NCBI RefSeq assembly: GCF_900103225.1
Contig: NZ_FNJH01000005.1
Span: 1-64,000, forward strand
Source of the DNA: Pseudomonas congelans
Lineage (GTDB): Bacteria > Pseudomonadota > Gammaproteobacteria > Pseudomonadales > Pseudomonadaceae
Reading direction: 5' to 3'
DNA: 64,000 nt
Both the position numbers and the translations under genes were made by a program. Every line of letters starts with the position of its first letter. Positions within the stretch are counted from its first letter, which is position 1. Under the pieces are notes generated by a model. It had not been told where the DNA came from. It ran no database searches and saw only the letters and a program-made list of their open reading frames with translations. Of this stretch, positions 1 through 8,466 are shown piece after piece.

Positions 1-147
1 GAGCATCGGCACGATAGTCAGTTGGATTCAATCTCGTTCCCACGCTCCAGCGTGGGAATGCATTTCGTGACGCTCCGCGTCATAAAGAGGACGCAGAGCG
101 TCCAGAACTGCATGCCGACGCAGAGCATCGGCACGATAGGTAATCCA
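1..147. repeat. dispersed intergenic repeat, copy A
   Basis: This stretch is built of short inverted modules: a hairpin with arms TTCCCACGCT and AGCGTGGGAA, GACGCAGAGCGTC-type pieces and a GAGCATCGGCACGATAG end that occurs at both margins. The same modules recur near 28476-28916, 37536-37668 and 55560-55890, always between genes. It is non-coding. It belongs to a palindromic repeat family that I associate with P. syringae genomes. The left end may continue outside the window. Confidence 0.75.
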
Positions 148-233
148 GGAACGATCAGCCACATAACCATTTAAAACTATTACCCTTTCTCTGCTGTCTC
201 TGACTTAACGCCACTCAGAGCACACTCAAACGG

Positions 234-2726
234 ATGAGCAGACCCACCGATTTCGCTCGACGATGGTTTCTCGCCCGGGGCTGGAAGCCCTTTGCGTTTC
301 AGAAGGAGGTCTGGGCAGCGGTAAAAAACGGCGAGTCCGGTTTGCTGCATGCCAGCACCGGCTCGGGCAAGACCTACGCCGTGTGGTTCGCCGCGCTCAA
401 CCGCTTCGCCAAAGCCAATACGCTCACCGCTGATAACAAACCACGCAAACGCAAACCGCCTGCTGAACCACTGAGTGTCCTGTGGATCACGCCCATGCGC
501 GCCCTGGCCGCGGATACCGCCAGAGCCCTTGAGGCACCGCTGACAGAACTGGATATCCCGTGGTCGGTGGGCCTGCGCACCGGCGATACCAGCGGCAGCG
601 AACGCGCCCGGCAGAGTCGGCGGCTGCCCTCGGCCTTGATCACCACCCCTGAAAGCCTGACGCTGCTGCTGACCCGTGCCGACGCGCAGGTCGCCTTGTC
701 GACGCTGAAGATGGTGGTAGTGGACGAATGGCACGAACTGATCGGCAACAAGCGCGGCGTGCAGTTGCAACTGGCCCTGGCGCGCCTGAGGCGCTGGAAT
801 CCGCAACTGATCGTGTGGGGCATTTCCGCGACGCTGGGTAATCAGCAGCACGCGCAGCAGGTACTGATCGGCGACGGCGGCGTGACCGTGCAAGGCAAGA
901 TCGTCAAGGACTTGCAGGTCGATACGCTGTTGCCGCCTTCCATCGAACGCTTCCCGTGGGCCGGGCACATGGGCTTGCGCATGTTGCCGCAGGTCGTTGC
1001 CGAGGTGGACAGCAGCGCAAGCTGTCTGGTGTTCACCAACACCCGCGCGCAATCGGAAATCTGGTATCAGGCGCTACTGGAAGCCCGCCCCGACTGGGCC
1101 GGGCTGATTGCCCTGCACCACGGTTCGTTGGCCCGAGAGGTCCGGGACTGGGTCGAGCGCGCGCTGAAAGAAGGCGCACTCAAGGCCGTGGTGTGTACCT
1201 CGAGCCTGGACCTGGGCGTGGACTTTCTGCCGGTCGAGCGCGTGTTGCAGATCGGCTCGCCCAAAGGTGTCGCACGCCTGATGCAGCGCGCCGGGCGATC
1301 GGGGCACGCGCCGGGTCGCCCTTCGCGCGTGACGCTGGTGCCGACCCACAGCCTGGAACTGGTCGAAGCCGCTGCCGCCCAAGACGCCGTCGAAGCGCGG
1401 ATGATCGAGCCCCGCGAATCACCACACCAGCCACTGGACGTGCTGGTCCAGCACCTGGTCAGCATCGCCCTGGGCGGTGGTTTCCTTCCCGACGAGCTGC
1501 TGGCCGAGGTACGCAGCGCCTGGGCTTACCGCGACCTCAGCGACGAGCAATGGCAATGGGCGCTGGCGTTTGTCCGCAACGGCGGCCATTCACTGACCGC
1601 CTACCCTGATTACCGCCGTGCTGAACCCGACGAGGAAGGGATCTGGCGCGTCCCCGATGCGCGCCTGGCCAGACGTCACCGCATGAGCGTGGGGACCATC
1701 GTCAGTGAGGCCACCGTCAACCTGAAATACTGGAAAAAAGGCGGCGGCGGTGGCTCGCTGGGCAGCGTCGAAGAAGGCTTCATTGCCAGACTCAAACCCG
1801 GTGACGGCTTTCTGTTTGGCGGGCGTTTGCTGGAGTTGGTTCGAGTGGAAAACATGACGGCCTACGTCAAACGCGCGACCGGCAAGAAAGCCGCCGTGCC
1901 ACGCTGGAATGGCGGTCGCATGCCGCTGTCCAGCGAACTGGCGGATGCCGTGGTAGAGAAATTCGATGCTGCTGCGCGGGGCGAATTCGACAGCCCGGAA
2001 ATGCGCGCCATCAAACCCTTGCTGGAAGTGCAGCGACAGTGGTCAGGGCTGCCGCGACGCGACACGTTGCTGGCTGAAACACTCAAATCCCGCGAAGGCT
2101 GGCATCTGTTTCTCTACCCGTTCGCCGGTCGTCATGTGCATCTGGGGTTAGGCAGCCTGCTGGCCTGGCGCTTGAGCCGGCACCGACCGCTGACCTTTTC
2201 CATTGCCGTCAACGACTATGGGCTGGAGCTGCTCAGCGCCAGCGAAATCGACTGGGCGCAGACGTTGCAGGCTGACCTGTTCAGCGAAACGGATCTGTTA
2301 GACGACATTATCGCCAGCCTCAACGCTGGCGAACTGGCTCTGCGACGCTTTCGGGAAATCGCGCGCATCTCCGGACTGGTGTTTTCCGGCTACCCTGGCG
2401 CGGCCAAGAGCAATCGTCAGCTTCAGGCATCCAGCGGGCTGTTTTTCGAGGTGTTCAAGCAATACGACGCTGACAACATGCTGCTGACTCAAGCCGAACA
2501 GGAAGTACTGCGTCAGGAACTGGACCTGCAGCGCCTGGAACTGACGTTGCGCCAGATCAACAGCCGCACGCTTGACCTGCACGCGATAAAGCGCGCGACC
2601 CCGCTGGCCTTTCCATTACTGGTCGAACGCTTTCGCGAAAGCCTCAGTTCGGAGAAACTTGCCGACCGCATCGCACGCATGGTCCGCGACCTGGAGAAAG
2701 CCGCTGGCCCGGAGCCTGAACAATGA
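234..2726 (+). CDS. ligase-associated DEXH-box DNA helicase (Lhr family)
   Basis: An 830-residue superfamily 2 helicase. Walker A is STGSGKT at residues 41-47 and the Walker B box is DEWH at 164-167. The second RecA-like domain carries the QRAGRSGHAPGR motif VI. The C-terminal half is the Lhr-type winged-helix and DUF4145-like extension. In bacteria this family is encoded with an ATP-dependent DNA ligase, an exonuclease and PdeM as a DNA-repair set. Here the pdeM gene overlaps the stop codon by four bases (ATGA), so the two are translationally coupled. No ligase or exonuclease lies in the window; they could be to the left, beyond the repeat. The start ATG at 234 has no strong Shine-Dalgarno sequence. 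Confidence 0.9.
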   Translation: MSRPTDFARRWFLARGWKPFAFQKEVWAAVKNGESGLLHASTGSGKTYAVWFAALNRFAKANTLTADNKPRKRKPPAEPLSVLWITPMRALAADTARALEAPLTELDIPWSVGLRTGDTSGSERARQSRRLPSALITTPESLTLLLTRADAQVALSTLKMVVVDEWHELIGNKRGVQLQLALARLRRWNPQLIVWGISATLGNQQHAQQVLIGDGGVTVQGKIVKDLQVDTLLPPSIERFPWAGHMGLRMLPQVVAEVDSSASCLVFTNTRAQSEIWYQALLEARPDWAGLIALHHGSLAREVRDWVERALKEGALKAVVCTSSLDLGVDFLPVERVLQIGSPKGVARLMQRAGRSGHAPGRPSRVTLVPTHSLELVEAAAAQDAVEARMIEPRESPHQPLDVLVQHLVSIALGGGFLPDELLAEVRSAWAYRDLSDEQWQWALAFVRNGGHSLTAYPDYRRAEPDEEGIWRVPDARLARRHRMSVGTIVSEATVNLKYWKKGGGGGSLGSVEEGFIARLKPGDGFLFGGRLLELVRVENMTAYVKRATGKKAAVPRWNGGRMPLSSELADAVVEKFDAAARGEFDSPEMRAIKPLLEVQRQWSGLPRRDTLLAETLKSREGWHLFLYPFAGRHVHLGLGSLLAWRLSRHRPLTFSIAVNDYGLELLSASEIDWAQTLQADLFSETDLLDDIIASLNAGELALRRFREIARISGLVFSGYPGAAKSNRQLQASSGLFFEVFKQYDADNMLLTQAEQEVLRQELDLQRLELTLRQINSRTLDLHAIKRATPLAFPLLVERFRESLSSEKLADRIARMVRDLEKAAGPEPEQ

Positions 2727-3379
2727 ACCCGCATATGGCTGTCACGCTGGCAGGAGAAGAGCTGTGGTTGCTGGCCGACAAGGCCATCTACTACCCCGCC
2801 GAACGATCCTTGCTAATTGCCGATGCGCACTTTGGCAAGGCAGCCGCCTATCGCAAGCTCGGTCAGCCGGTGCCGCATGGCACTACACAGGCCAACCTGC
2901 GCCGCCTGGACAGCCTTTTGAATGCCTATCCCTGCGATCATCTGATCTTCCTCGGTGATTTCCTGCACGCACCAGAATCTCATGCCGTCGGCACGCTGGC
3001 GGCGCTGGAGCAGTGGCGAGCAGAGCGCTCGACGCTGCGCATCACATTGATCCGCGGCAACCATGACAAACGGGCTGGCGATCCGCCCGCCTATCTGGGT
3101 ATCGATGTGGTTCCCGAGCCGCTGGCGCTCGGACCCTTTGCCCTGCAGCACGAACCCGATCCGCACCCTGACCTGCATGTACTGGCCGGGCACGTTCACC
3201 CGGTGTACCGGCTGCATGGGCGCGGTCGGCAAAGTTTGCGGCTGGCGTGCTTTTACCTGGGCCGGAAGGTCAGTCTGCTGCCAGCGTTCGGCGAATTCAC
3301 GGGCGGTTTTCAGATTCGTCCCGCGCAGGACAGCACGGTCTATGTCACCGGCGGCGATGCGGTATGGCGAGTGGCATAG
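2723..3379 (+). CDS. pdeM: ligase-associated DNA damage response endonuclease/phosphoesterase PdeM
   Basis: A 218-residue calcineurin-like metallophosphoesterase. The metal-binding blocks appear in the expected order: DAHFGK near residue 33, GDFLHA near 76, RGNHDK near 112 and AGHVHP near 155. PdeM proteins are cytosolic and occur with the ligase-associated helicase and an ATP-dependent ligase. The ATG overlaps the helicase stop (ATGA at 2723-2726), so the two form one operon. A strong hairpin follows at 3404-3433. Confidence 0.88.
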   Translation: MNPHMAVTLAGEELWLLADKAIYYPAERSLLIADAHFGKAAAYRKLGQPVPHGTTQANLRRLDSLLNAYPCDHLIFLGDFLHAPESHAVGTLAALEQWRAERSTLRITLIRGNHDKRAGDPPAYLGIDVVPEPLALGPFALQHEPDPHPDLHVLAGHVHPVYRLHGRGRQSLRLACFYLGRKVSLLPAFGEFTGGFQIRPAQDSTVYVTGGDAVWRVA

Positions 3380-3403
3380 CGTCGTGGGTCGCCACATACA
3401 AGA

Positions 3404-3433
3404 CTGCCTGCTGCTCGCGAGAACAGCAGGCAG
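3404..3433. terminator. bidirectional hairpin terminator between pdeM and the small peptide gene
   Basis: Perfect 10-bp arms CTGCCTGCTG (3404-3413) and CAGCAGGCAG (3424-3433) around a 10-nt loop, followed by CTTTGTG. It lies between two convergent genes and could stop transcription from both sides. Confidence 0.7.
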
Positions 3434-3444
3434 CTTTGTGATAA

Positions 3445-3663
3445 TCAGGCCACAGGTGCAGGTGGCGGCTCGTCAGGAACAGTAGGCCCGCCTGGCTCGG
3501 TAGGCTGAAACGGAGTATCGGGATCTGGATTACCCGGGATCCCGCCACCGACCATGTTCAGCTCCGGGCTGAGATCGGAATGAGCCATCAATGACCAGGC
3601 GAGCAGCCCGATCTCGTTAAGCGGAGATTGAACCTGTTCAGAGATTTTGAAAGTAGTCTTCAT
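3445..3663 (-). CDS. small peptide with a double-glycine-leader-like N-terminus
   Basis: A 72-residue protein that I do not recognise. The ATG at 3663 is preceded by GGAGTG at good spacing, so I prefer it to the upstream ATG at 3714. Residues 31-41 read LSPELNMVGGG, which resembles the LSxxELxxIxGG leader of peptides cut and exported by C39-peptidase ABC transporters. The remaining 31 residues are rich in Pro, Gly, Asp and Glu with no Cys. No transporter, peptidase or modification enzyme is adjacent. It is a single-gene unit between a terminator and dcd. Reading it as a secreted peptide precursor is inference; it could equally be an ordinary small cytosolic protein. Confidence 0.6.
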   Translation of the reverse strand: MKTTFKISEQVQSPLNEIGLLAWSLMAHSDLSPELNMVGGGIPGNPDPDTPFQPTEPGGPTVPDEPPPAPVA

Positions 3664-3776
3664 AGGGCACTCCAGATCAAAGGCCGTCGCACGTAATGAA
3701 TTATGCGAAAGCATGTGAGCAGATAGAGTGCGAAATAGAGTATTAATTCAATTCCACTAGTCACCTGAAGCTCAAA

Positions 3777-4343
3777 TCAGGTACGCGGCAGGGTAACGCC
3801 ACGCTGGCCCTGGTACTTGCCACCCCGATCCTTGTAGGACACTTCACACTCCTCGTCGGACTCCAGGAACAGCATCTGCGCCACACCCTCGTTGGCGTAG
3901 ATCTTGGCCGGCAGTGTCGTGGTGTTGGAAAACTCCAGCGTTACATGGCCTTCCCACTCAGGTTCGAGCGGCGTGACATTGACGATGATGCCGCAGCGCG
4001 CGTAGGTGCTCTTGCCCAGACAGATGGTCAGAACGTTACGCGGAATGCGGAAATATTCGACGGTGCGCGCCAGGGCGAACGAGTTGGGAGGGATGATGCA
4101 CACGTCGCTCTTGATATCGACGAAGCTTTTTTCATCGAAGTTTTTCGGATCGACCGTGGCCGAATTGATGTTGGTGAACACCTTGAATTCGTCGGCACAA
4201 CGCACGTCGTAGCCATAACTGGACACGCCGAAGGAGATCACTCGATCAGCGCCTTCGCCACGCACCTGGCGCTCGACGAAGGGCTCGATCATCCCGTGTT
4301 CCTGCGCCATGCGGCGAATCCACTTGTCCGATTTGATGCTCAT
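3777..4343 (-). CDS. dcd: dCTP deaminase
   Basis: A 188-residue enzyme that converts dCTP to dUTP for thymidylate synthesis. It matches the usual length of Dcd and has the family core: GKSTYARCG, which carries the phosphate-binding Ser/Arg, and EPEWEGHVTLEFSN, which carries the catalytic Glu. The C-terminal segment KYQGQRGVTLPRT is the nucleotide-capping tail. It works as a homotrimer in the cytosol. It is transcribed alone, divergent from the cold-shock gene. Confidence 0.97.
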   Translation of the reverse strand: MSIKSDKWIRRMAQEHGMIEPFVERQVRGEGADRVISFGVSSYGYDVRCADEFKVFTNINSATVDPKNFDEKSFVDIKSDVCIIPPNSFALARTVEYFRIPRNVLTICLGKSTYARCGIIVNVTPLEPEWEGHVTLEFSNTTTLPAKIYANEGVAQMLFLESDEECEVSYKDRGGKYQGQRGVTLPRT

Positions 4344-4662
4344 GGCGGTGTCCTGAATAGCGAGGTGAAAAAGATATCCGGCATCTTACCGGGCTGAGGC
4401 CGACGGTTCAAAGGCAACAGATAGCGAGTTTGCGTGACCGGCCGGGCTGTTTCGCTGCGAATGGAAATAATCATCAACAGACCATTGGCACGTTCGGAAA
4501 AAAGGGTTAAGGTGGCGTCACTGTGTTGCTTGTGTCACTGAGAATCTCTACACGATGTTGAATTTCGATCCAACCATCTCCATGAATTTTCCAGCTCTTT
4601 GCACTCAGTCTCGGCCAGGGCTCTTCCTACGCCGCAGTTAACTTTGTCCAAGGAGATATACT
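4344..4662. other. intergenic region between dcd and the cold-shock gene
   Basis: About 320 bp with no credible ORF. It must hold the divergent promoters of dcd and the cold-shock gene. The cold-shock gene probably has a long 5' untranslated leader, as is usual for CspA-type mRNAs. A clear AAGGAGATATACT ribosome-binding segment lies at 4650-4662. Confidence 0.5.
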
Positions 4663-4872
4663 ATGTCCAATCGCCAAACTGGTACCGTTAAGTGGTTCAA
4701 CGATGAAAAAGGCTTCGGCTTCATCACTCCACAATCCGGTGACGACCTGTTCGTGCACTTCAAAGCTATCCAATCCGACGGCTTCAAAAGCCTGAAAGAA
4801 GGCCAACAGGTTTCTTTCATCGCTACCCGCGGTCAGAAAGGCATGCAAGCTGAAGAAGTTCAAGTTATCTAA
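4663..4872 (+). CDS. CspA-family cold-shock protein
   Basis: A 69-residue single cold-shock domain. The RNA-binding motifs KGFGFI (RNP1) and DLFVHF (RNP2) are intact, along with the aromatic patch of the OB fold (KWFNDEKGFGF). It acts as an RNA chaperone in the cytosol. It is monocistronic, with a strong ribosome-binding site and a strong intrinsic terminator at 4891-4920, which fits a highly expressed gene. P. syringae has several paralogues of this type (Cap/Csp), so I give no gene symbol. Confidence 0.95.
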   Translation: MSNRQTGTVKWFNDEKGFGFITPQSGDDLFVHFKAIQSDGFKSLKEGQQVSFIATRGQKGMQAEEVQVI

Positions 4873-4890
4873 CTTGTACTGATTCGCTTA

Positions 4891-4920
4891 AAAACCCCGC
4901 CCTTAAAAGCGGGGTTTTTT
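4891..4920 (+). terminator. intrinsic terminator of the cold-shock gene
   Basis: Arms AAAACCCCGC (4891-4900) and GCGGGGTTTT (4909-4918) with a T run after the stem. Confidence 0.93.
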
Positions 4921-5009
4921 ATTGCCCGCCTTTTGACCTCTCACTGGCTGAACACCTGACCAGAACGAGAGAAGCAAAGCACCTCCCTCGCCCGATCATC
5001 ACCATACAG

Positions 5010-6104
5010 TCAGTCGTCGCTTACCGAAATGGTCGGCATTGCTGGGCTTGCAGCTTCCTGCAGCACGATCCGTGCACCGACGTGACGTGCCAGTTCCTGA
5101 TACACCATCGCAATCTGACTCTCCGGCTCGGCAATCGCCGTAGGCTTGCCGCCATCTGCCTGTTCGCGGATCAGCATCGACAGCGGCAATGACGCCAGCA
5201 GCTCGACGTCGTACTGTGTCGCCAGCTTCTCGCCGCCACCTTCACCGAACAGATGCTCGGCATGGCCGCAGTTGGAGCAGATGTGCACCGCCATGTTTTC
5301 AACGACACCCAATACCGGAATGTTGACCTTGCGGAACATCTCGACACCTTTTTTCGCATCCAGCAGCGCCAGGTCTTGCGGTGTGGTGACAATCACGGCA
5401 CCCGCGACCGGGACTTTCTGCGCGAGCGTGAGCTGGATATCACCGGTGCCAGGCGGCATGTCGATGACCAGATAATCCAGATCATTCCAGGCAGTCTGCG
5501 TGACGAGTTGCAGCAACGCGCCTGAGACCATCGGTCCGCGCCAGACCATCGGCGTGTTGTCGTCGGTCAGAAAGGCCATCGACATCACCTCGATGCCATG
5601 CGCCTCGACCGGCACGAACCACTTCTGGTCCTTGATCTTCGGCCGCGTGCCTTCGGGAATACCGAACATCACCCCTTGGCTCGGGCCATAGATATCGGCA
5701 TCGAGGATGCCGACGCGGGCGCCCTCGCGAGACAGCGCCAGGGCCAGGTTGGCGGCGGTAGTGGACTTGCCGACACCGCCCTTGCCGGACGCGACAGCAA
5801 CAATGTTTTTCACATTGGCAAGCCCCGGAATCTGGCTCTGGGCCTTGTGCGCGCCGATCACACTGGTGATGGCGACCGTGGCGGAACTGACACCGTCCAG
5901 ATTCTCGATGGCGCTTTTCAGCACTTGCGCCCAGCCGTTCCTGAACAGGTCGGCGGCATAGCCCAATTCGAGTTGCACGCTGACCTGCGCCCCTTGAATA
6001 TCGATAGACCGGACGCAACCGGCAGTGACCGGATCCTGATTCAGATAGGGGTCGGTGTACTGGCGAAGAATCGTCTCCACCGCTGCGCGATTGACTGCGC
6101 TCAT
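5010..6104 (-). CDS. apbC: iron-sulfur cluster carrier ATPase (ApbC/Mrp family)
   Basis: A 364-residue P-loop NTPase that carries and transfers Fe-S clusters in the cytosol. The first roughly 80 residues form a MIP18/DUF59 domain. The deviant Walker A motif GKGGVGKST follows, and the cluster-binding CxxC lies in HICSNCGH. I chose the ATG at 6104 (MSAVNRAAVE) because family members start there; the upstream ATG would add an unconserved stretch. The gene is divergent from metG, the usual arrangement in gammaproteobacteria (apbC/mrp beside metG). Confidence 0.95.
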   Translation of the reverse strand: MSAVNRAAVETILRQYTDPYLNQDPVTAGCVRSIDIQGAQVSVQLELGYAADLFRNGWAQVLKSAIENLDGVSSATVAITSVIGAHKAQSQIPGLANVKNIVAVASGKGGVGKSTTAANLALALSREGARVGILDADIYGPSQGVMFGIPEGTRPKIKDQKWFVPVEAHGIEVMSMAFLTDDNTPMVWRGPMVSGALLQLVTQTAWNDLDYLVIDMPPGTGDIQLTLAQKVPVAGAVIVTTPQDLALLDAKKGVEMFRKVNIPVLGVVENMAVHICSNCGHAEHLFGEGGGEKLATQYDVELLASLPLSMLIREQADGGKPTAIAEPESQIAMVYQELARHVGARIVLQEAASPAMPTISVSDD

Positions 6105-6289
6105 GGGCTTACTCCGTAAAAAGACTGACTGGAACAGCCGGCTATCGTACCTGTTCTGCCAGCCGCCCACATGATTTCACTGAACCGCGCCCAAGCCTTC
6201 AGGAGCATTCCCACAACCGCACGGGTGAAAAAAATCGTTCAGACCTTTATAGTGGCCGGTCTCCGTTTCACTTCAAGTAGCCGAGCCCC

Positions 6290-8338
6290 ATGTCCGAGCC
6301 ACGCAAGATTCTCGTTACCAGCGCCCTGCCCTATGCCAATGGTTCCATTCACCTTGGCCACATGCTCGAGTACATCCAGACCGACATGTGGGTGCGTTTT
6401 CAGAAGCACCGCGGCAATCAATGCATCTATGTCTGCGCGGACGACGCCCATGGCTCGGCAATCATGCTGCGCGCCGAAAAGGAAGGCATCACGCCAGAGC
6501 AACTGATCGCCAACGTCAAGGCCGAGCACAGCGCCGACTTTGCCGACTTCCTGGTGGACTTCGATAATTTCCACTCGACGCACTCGGACGAGAACCGCGA
6601 GCTGTCGAGCATGATCTACAAGCGTCTGCGCGATGCGGGTCATATCGCGACGCGCTCGGTTACCCAGTACTTCGACCCGGAAAAGAAAATGTTCCTGGCC
6701 GACCGTTTCATCAAGGGCACCTGCCCGAAATGCGCGGCCGAGGACCAGTACGGCGACAACTGTGAAAAGTGCGGCGCTACCTATGCTCCTACGGATCTGA
6801 AAGACCCCAAGTCGGCGATTTCCGGTGCCACGCCGGTGCTCAAGGACTCGAAGCACTTCTTCTTCGACCTTCCCGCATTCGACGCCATGCTCAAGAGCTG
6901 GACACGCAGCGGCACCCTGCAGGACGCCGTTGCCAACAAGATTGCCGAATGGCTGGACAGCGGCCTGCAGCAGTGGGACATCTCCCGCGATGCACCCTAT
7001 TTCGGCTTTGAAATTCCCGAAGAGCCAGGCAAATACTTCTATGTGTGGCTCGACGCGCCGATCGGTTACATGGCCAGCTTCAAGAACCTGTGTGCGCGTC
7101 GTCCGGACCTGGACTTCGATGCGTACTGGGGAAAGGACGCGACCACCGAGCTCTATCACTTCATCGGCAAGGACATCGTCAACTTCCACGCCCTGTTCTG
7201 GCCTGCCATGCTGGAAGGCGCAGCATTGCGCACACCGACCGGCATCAACGTACACGGCTACCTGACCGTCAATGGCCAGAAGATGTCGAAATCGCGTGGC
7301 ACCTTTATCAAGGCGCGCACCTACCTCGATCACCTGCCGCCCGAGTACCTGCGCTATTACTACGCGTCGAAACTGGGCCGTGGCGTCGACGACCTGGACC
7401 TGAACCTCGAAGACTTCGTGCAAAAGGTCAACTCCGACCTGATCGGCAAGGTGGTCAACATTGCCAGTCGCTGCGCCGGGTTCATTCACAAGGGCAACGC
7501 CGGTGTGATGGTCGAAACCAATGCCGCACCCGAACTGACCGACGCGTTTCTGGCGGCTGCCCCCAGCATTGCCGACGCCTACGAAGCCCGCGACTTCGCC
7601 CGTGCCATGCGCGAGACCATGGCGCTGGCGGACCGCGCCAATGCCTACATCGCGGAAAAAGCGCCATGGGCGTTGGCCAAACAGGAAGGCAAACAGGATG
7701 AAGTCCAGGCCGTATGCGCGCTGGGCATCAACCTGTTCCGCCAACTGGTCATTTTCCTCAAGCCGGTCCTGCCGAATCTGGCCGCCGATGCAGAAAAATT
7801 CCTCAATGTCGAACCGCTGACCTGGGAAGACCACAAGACCTTGCTGGCCAATCATCAGCTCAACCCGTTCTCGGCACTGATGACCCGTATCGACCCGGTC
7901 AAGGTCGAGGCCATGGCCACTGCCTCCAAGGAAGACCTGACCGCTACCGACTCGTCGGCGGACACCGCGCCTGCCGGTAATGGCGAACTCGCCAAAGACC
8001 CGCTGTCGGCGGAAATCGACTTTGATGCCTTTGCTGCCATCGACCTGCGCGTCGCACTGATCCTCAAAGCCGAACATGTTGAGGGTGCCGACAAGCTGCT
8101 GCGTCTGACCCTGGACATCGGCGACGAGCAGCGCAATGTCTTTTCCGGTATCAAGAGCGCCTACCCGAACCCGTCCGAACTCGAAGGTCGCCTGACCATG
8201 ATGATCGCCAACCTCAAGCCGCGGAAAATGCGTTTCGGCATTTCGCAAGGCATGGTGATGGCGGCAGGCCCCGGTGGTGAAGAGATCTATCTGCTCAGCC
8301 CTGACAGCGGTGCCAAACCAGGCCAGCGCATCAAGTAA
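6290..8338 (+). CDS. metG: methionyl-tRNA synthetase
   Basis: A 682-residue class I synthetase. The HIGH-type motif is in NGSIHLGHM near residues 20-25. A four-Cys zinc knuckle (CPKC ... CEKC) is near 145-160, and KMSKS is near residue 335. The last about 110 residues form the EMAP-II-like tRNA-binding dimerisation domain (FAAIDLRVALI to the C-terminus). It charges tRNA-Met in the cytosol. It is divergent from apbC and followed by a strong hairpin at 8346-8384. Confidence 0.98.
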   Translation: MSEPRKILVTSALPYANGSIHLGHMLEYIQTDMWVRFQKHRGNQCIYVCADDAHGSAIMLRAEKEGITPEQLIANVKAEHSADFADFLVDFDNFHSTHSDENRELSSMIYKRLRDAGHIATRSVTQYFDPEKKMFLADRFIKGTCPKCAAEDQYGDNCEKCGATYAPTDLKDPKSAISGATPVLKDSKHFFFDLPAFDAMLKSWTRSGTLQDAVANKIAEWLDSGLQQWDISRDAPYFGFEIPEEPGKYFYVWLDAPIGYMASFKNLCARRPDLDFDAYWGKDATTELYHFIGKDIVNFHALFWPAMLEGAALRTPTGINVHGYLTVNGQKMSKSRGTFIKARTYLDHLPPEYLRYYYASKLGRGVDDLDLNLEDFVQKVNSDLIGKVVNIASRCAGFIHKGNAGVMVETNAAPELTDAFLAAAPSIADAYEARDFARAMRETMALADRANAYIAEKAPWALAKQEGKQDEVQAVCALGINLFRQLVIFLKPVLPNLAADAEKFLNVEPLTWEDHKTLLANHQLNPFSALMTRIDPVKVEAMATASKEDLTATDSSADTAPAGNGELAKDPLSAEIDFDAFAAIDLRVALILKAEHVEGADKLLRLTLDIGDEQRNVFSGIKSAYPNPSELEGRLTMMIANLKPRKMRFGISQGMVMAAGPGGEEIYLLSPDSGAKPGQRIK

Positions 8339-8345
8339 ACGACGT

Positions 8346-8384
8346 GAGGCCCGGTATCCTGCCATCAGGCGGATACCGGGCCTC
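8346..8384 (+). terminator. hairpin after metG
   Basis: Perfect 14-bp arms GAGGCCCGGTATCC (8346-8359) and GGATACCGGGCCTC (8371-8384). There is no long T tract, so termination may be partial. Confidence 0.7.
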
Positions 8385-8466
8385 TGTGCATTCGCAAGCT
8401 CCCTGATCTGTCCGATAATGCTGCTCTCTCGATAGACAGAACACCTGTTGGTCACCTGGCAAGACC

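Noticed and set aside
4624..4631. TTCCTACG before the cold-shock gene
   Set aside because: Single imperfect copy close to the ribosome-binding site; chance is sufficient.
6239..8455. A 738-codon open frame on the minus strand opposite metG
   Set aside because: It is the mirror of a well-supported synthetase gene in high-GC DNA, with low-complexity Gly/Val/Gln composition and no recognisable domain.
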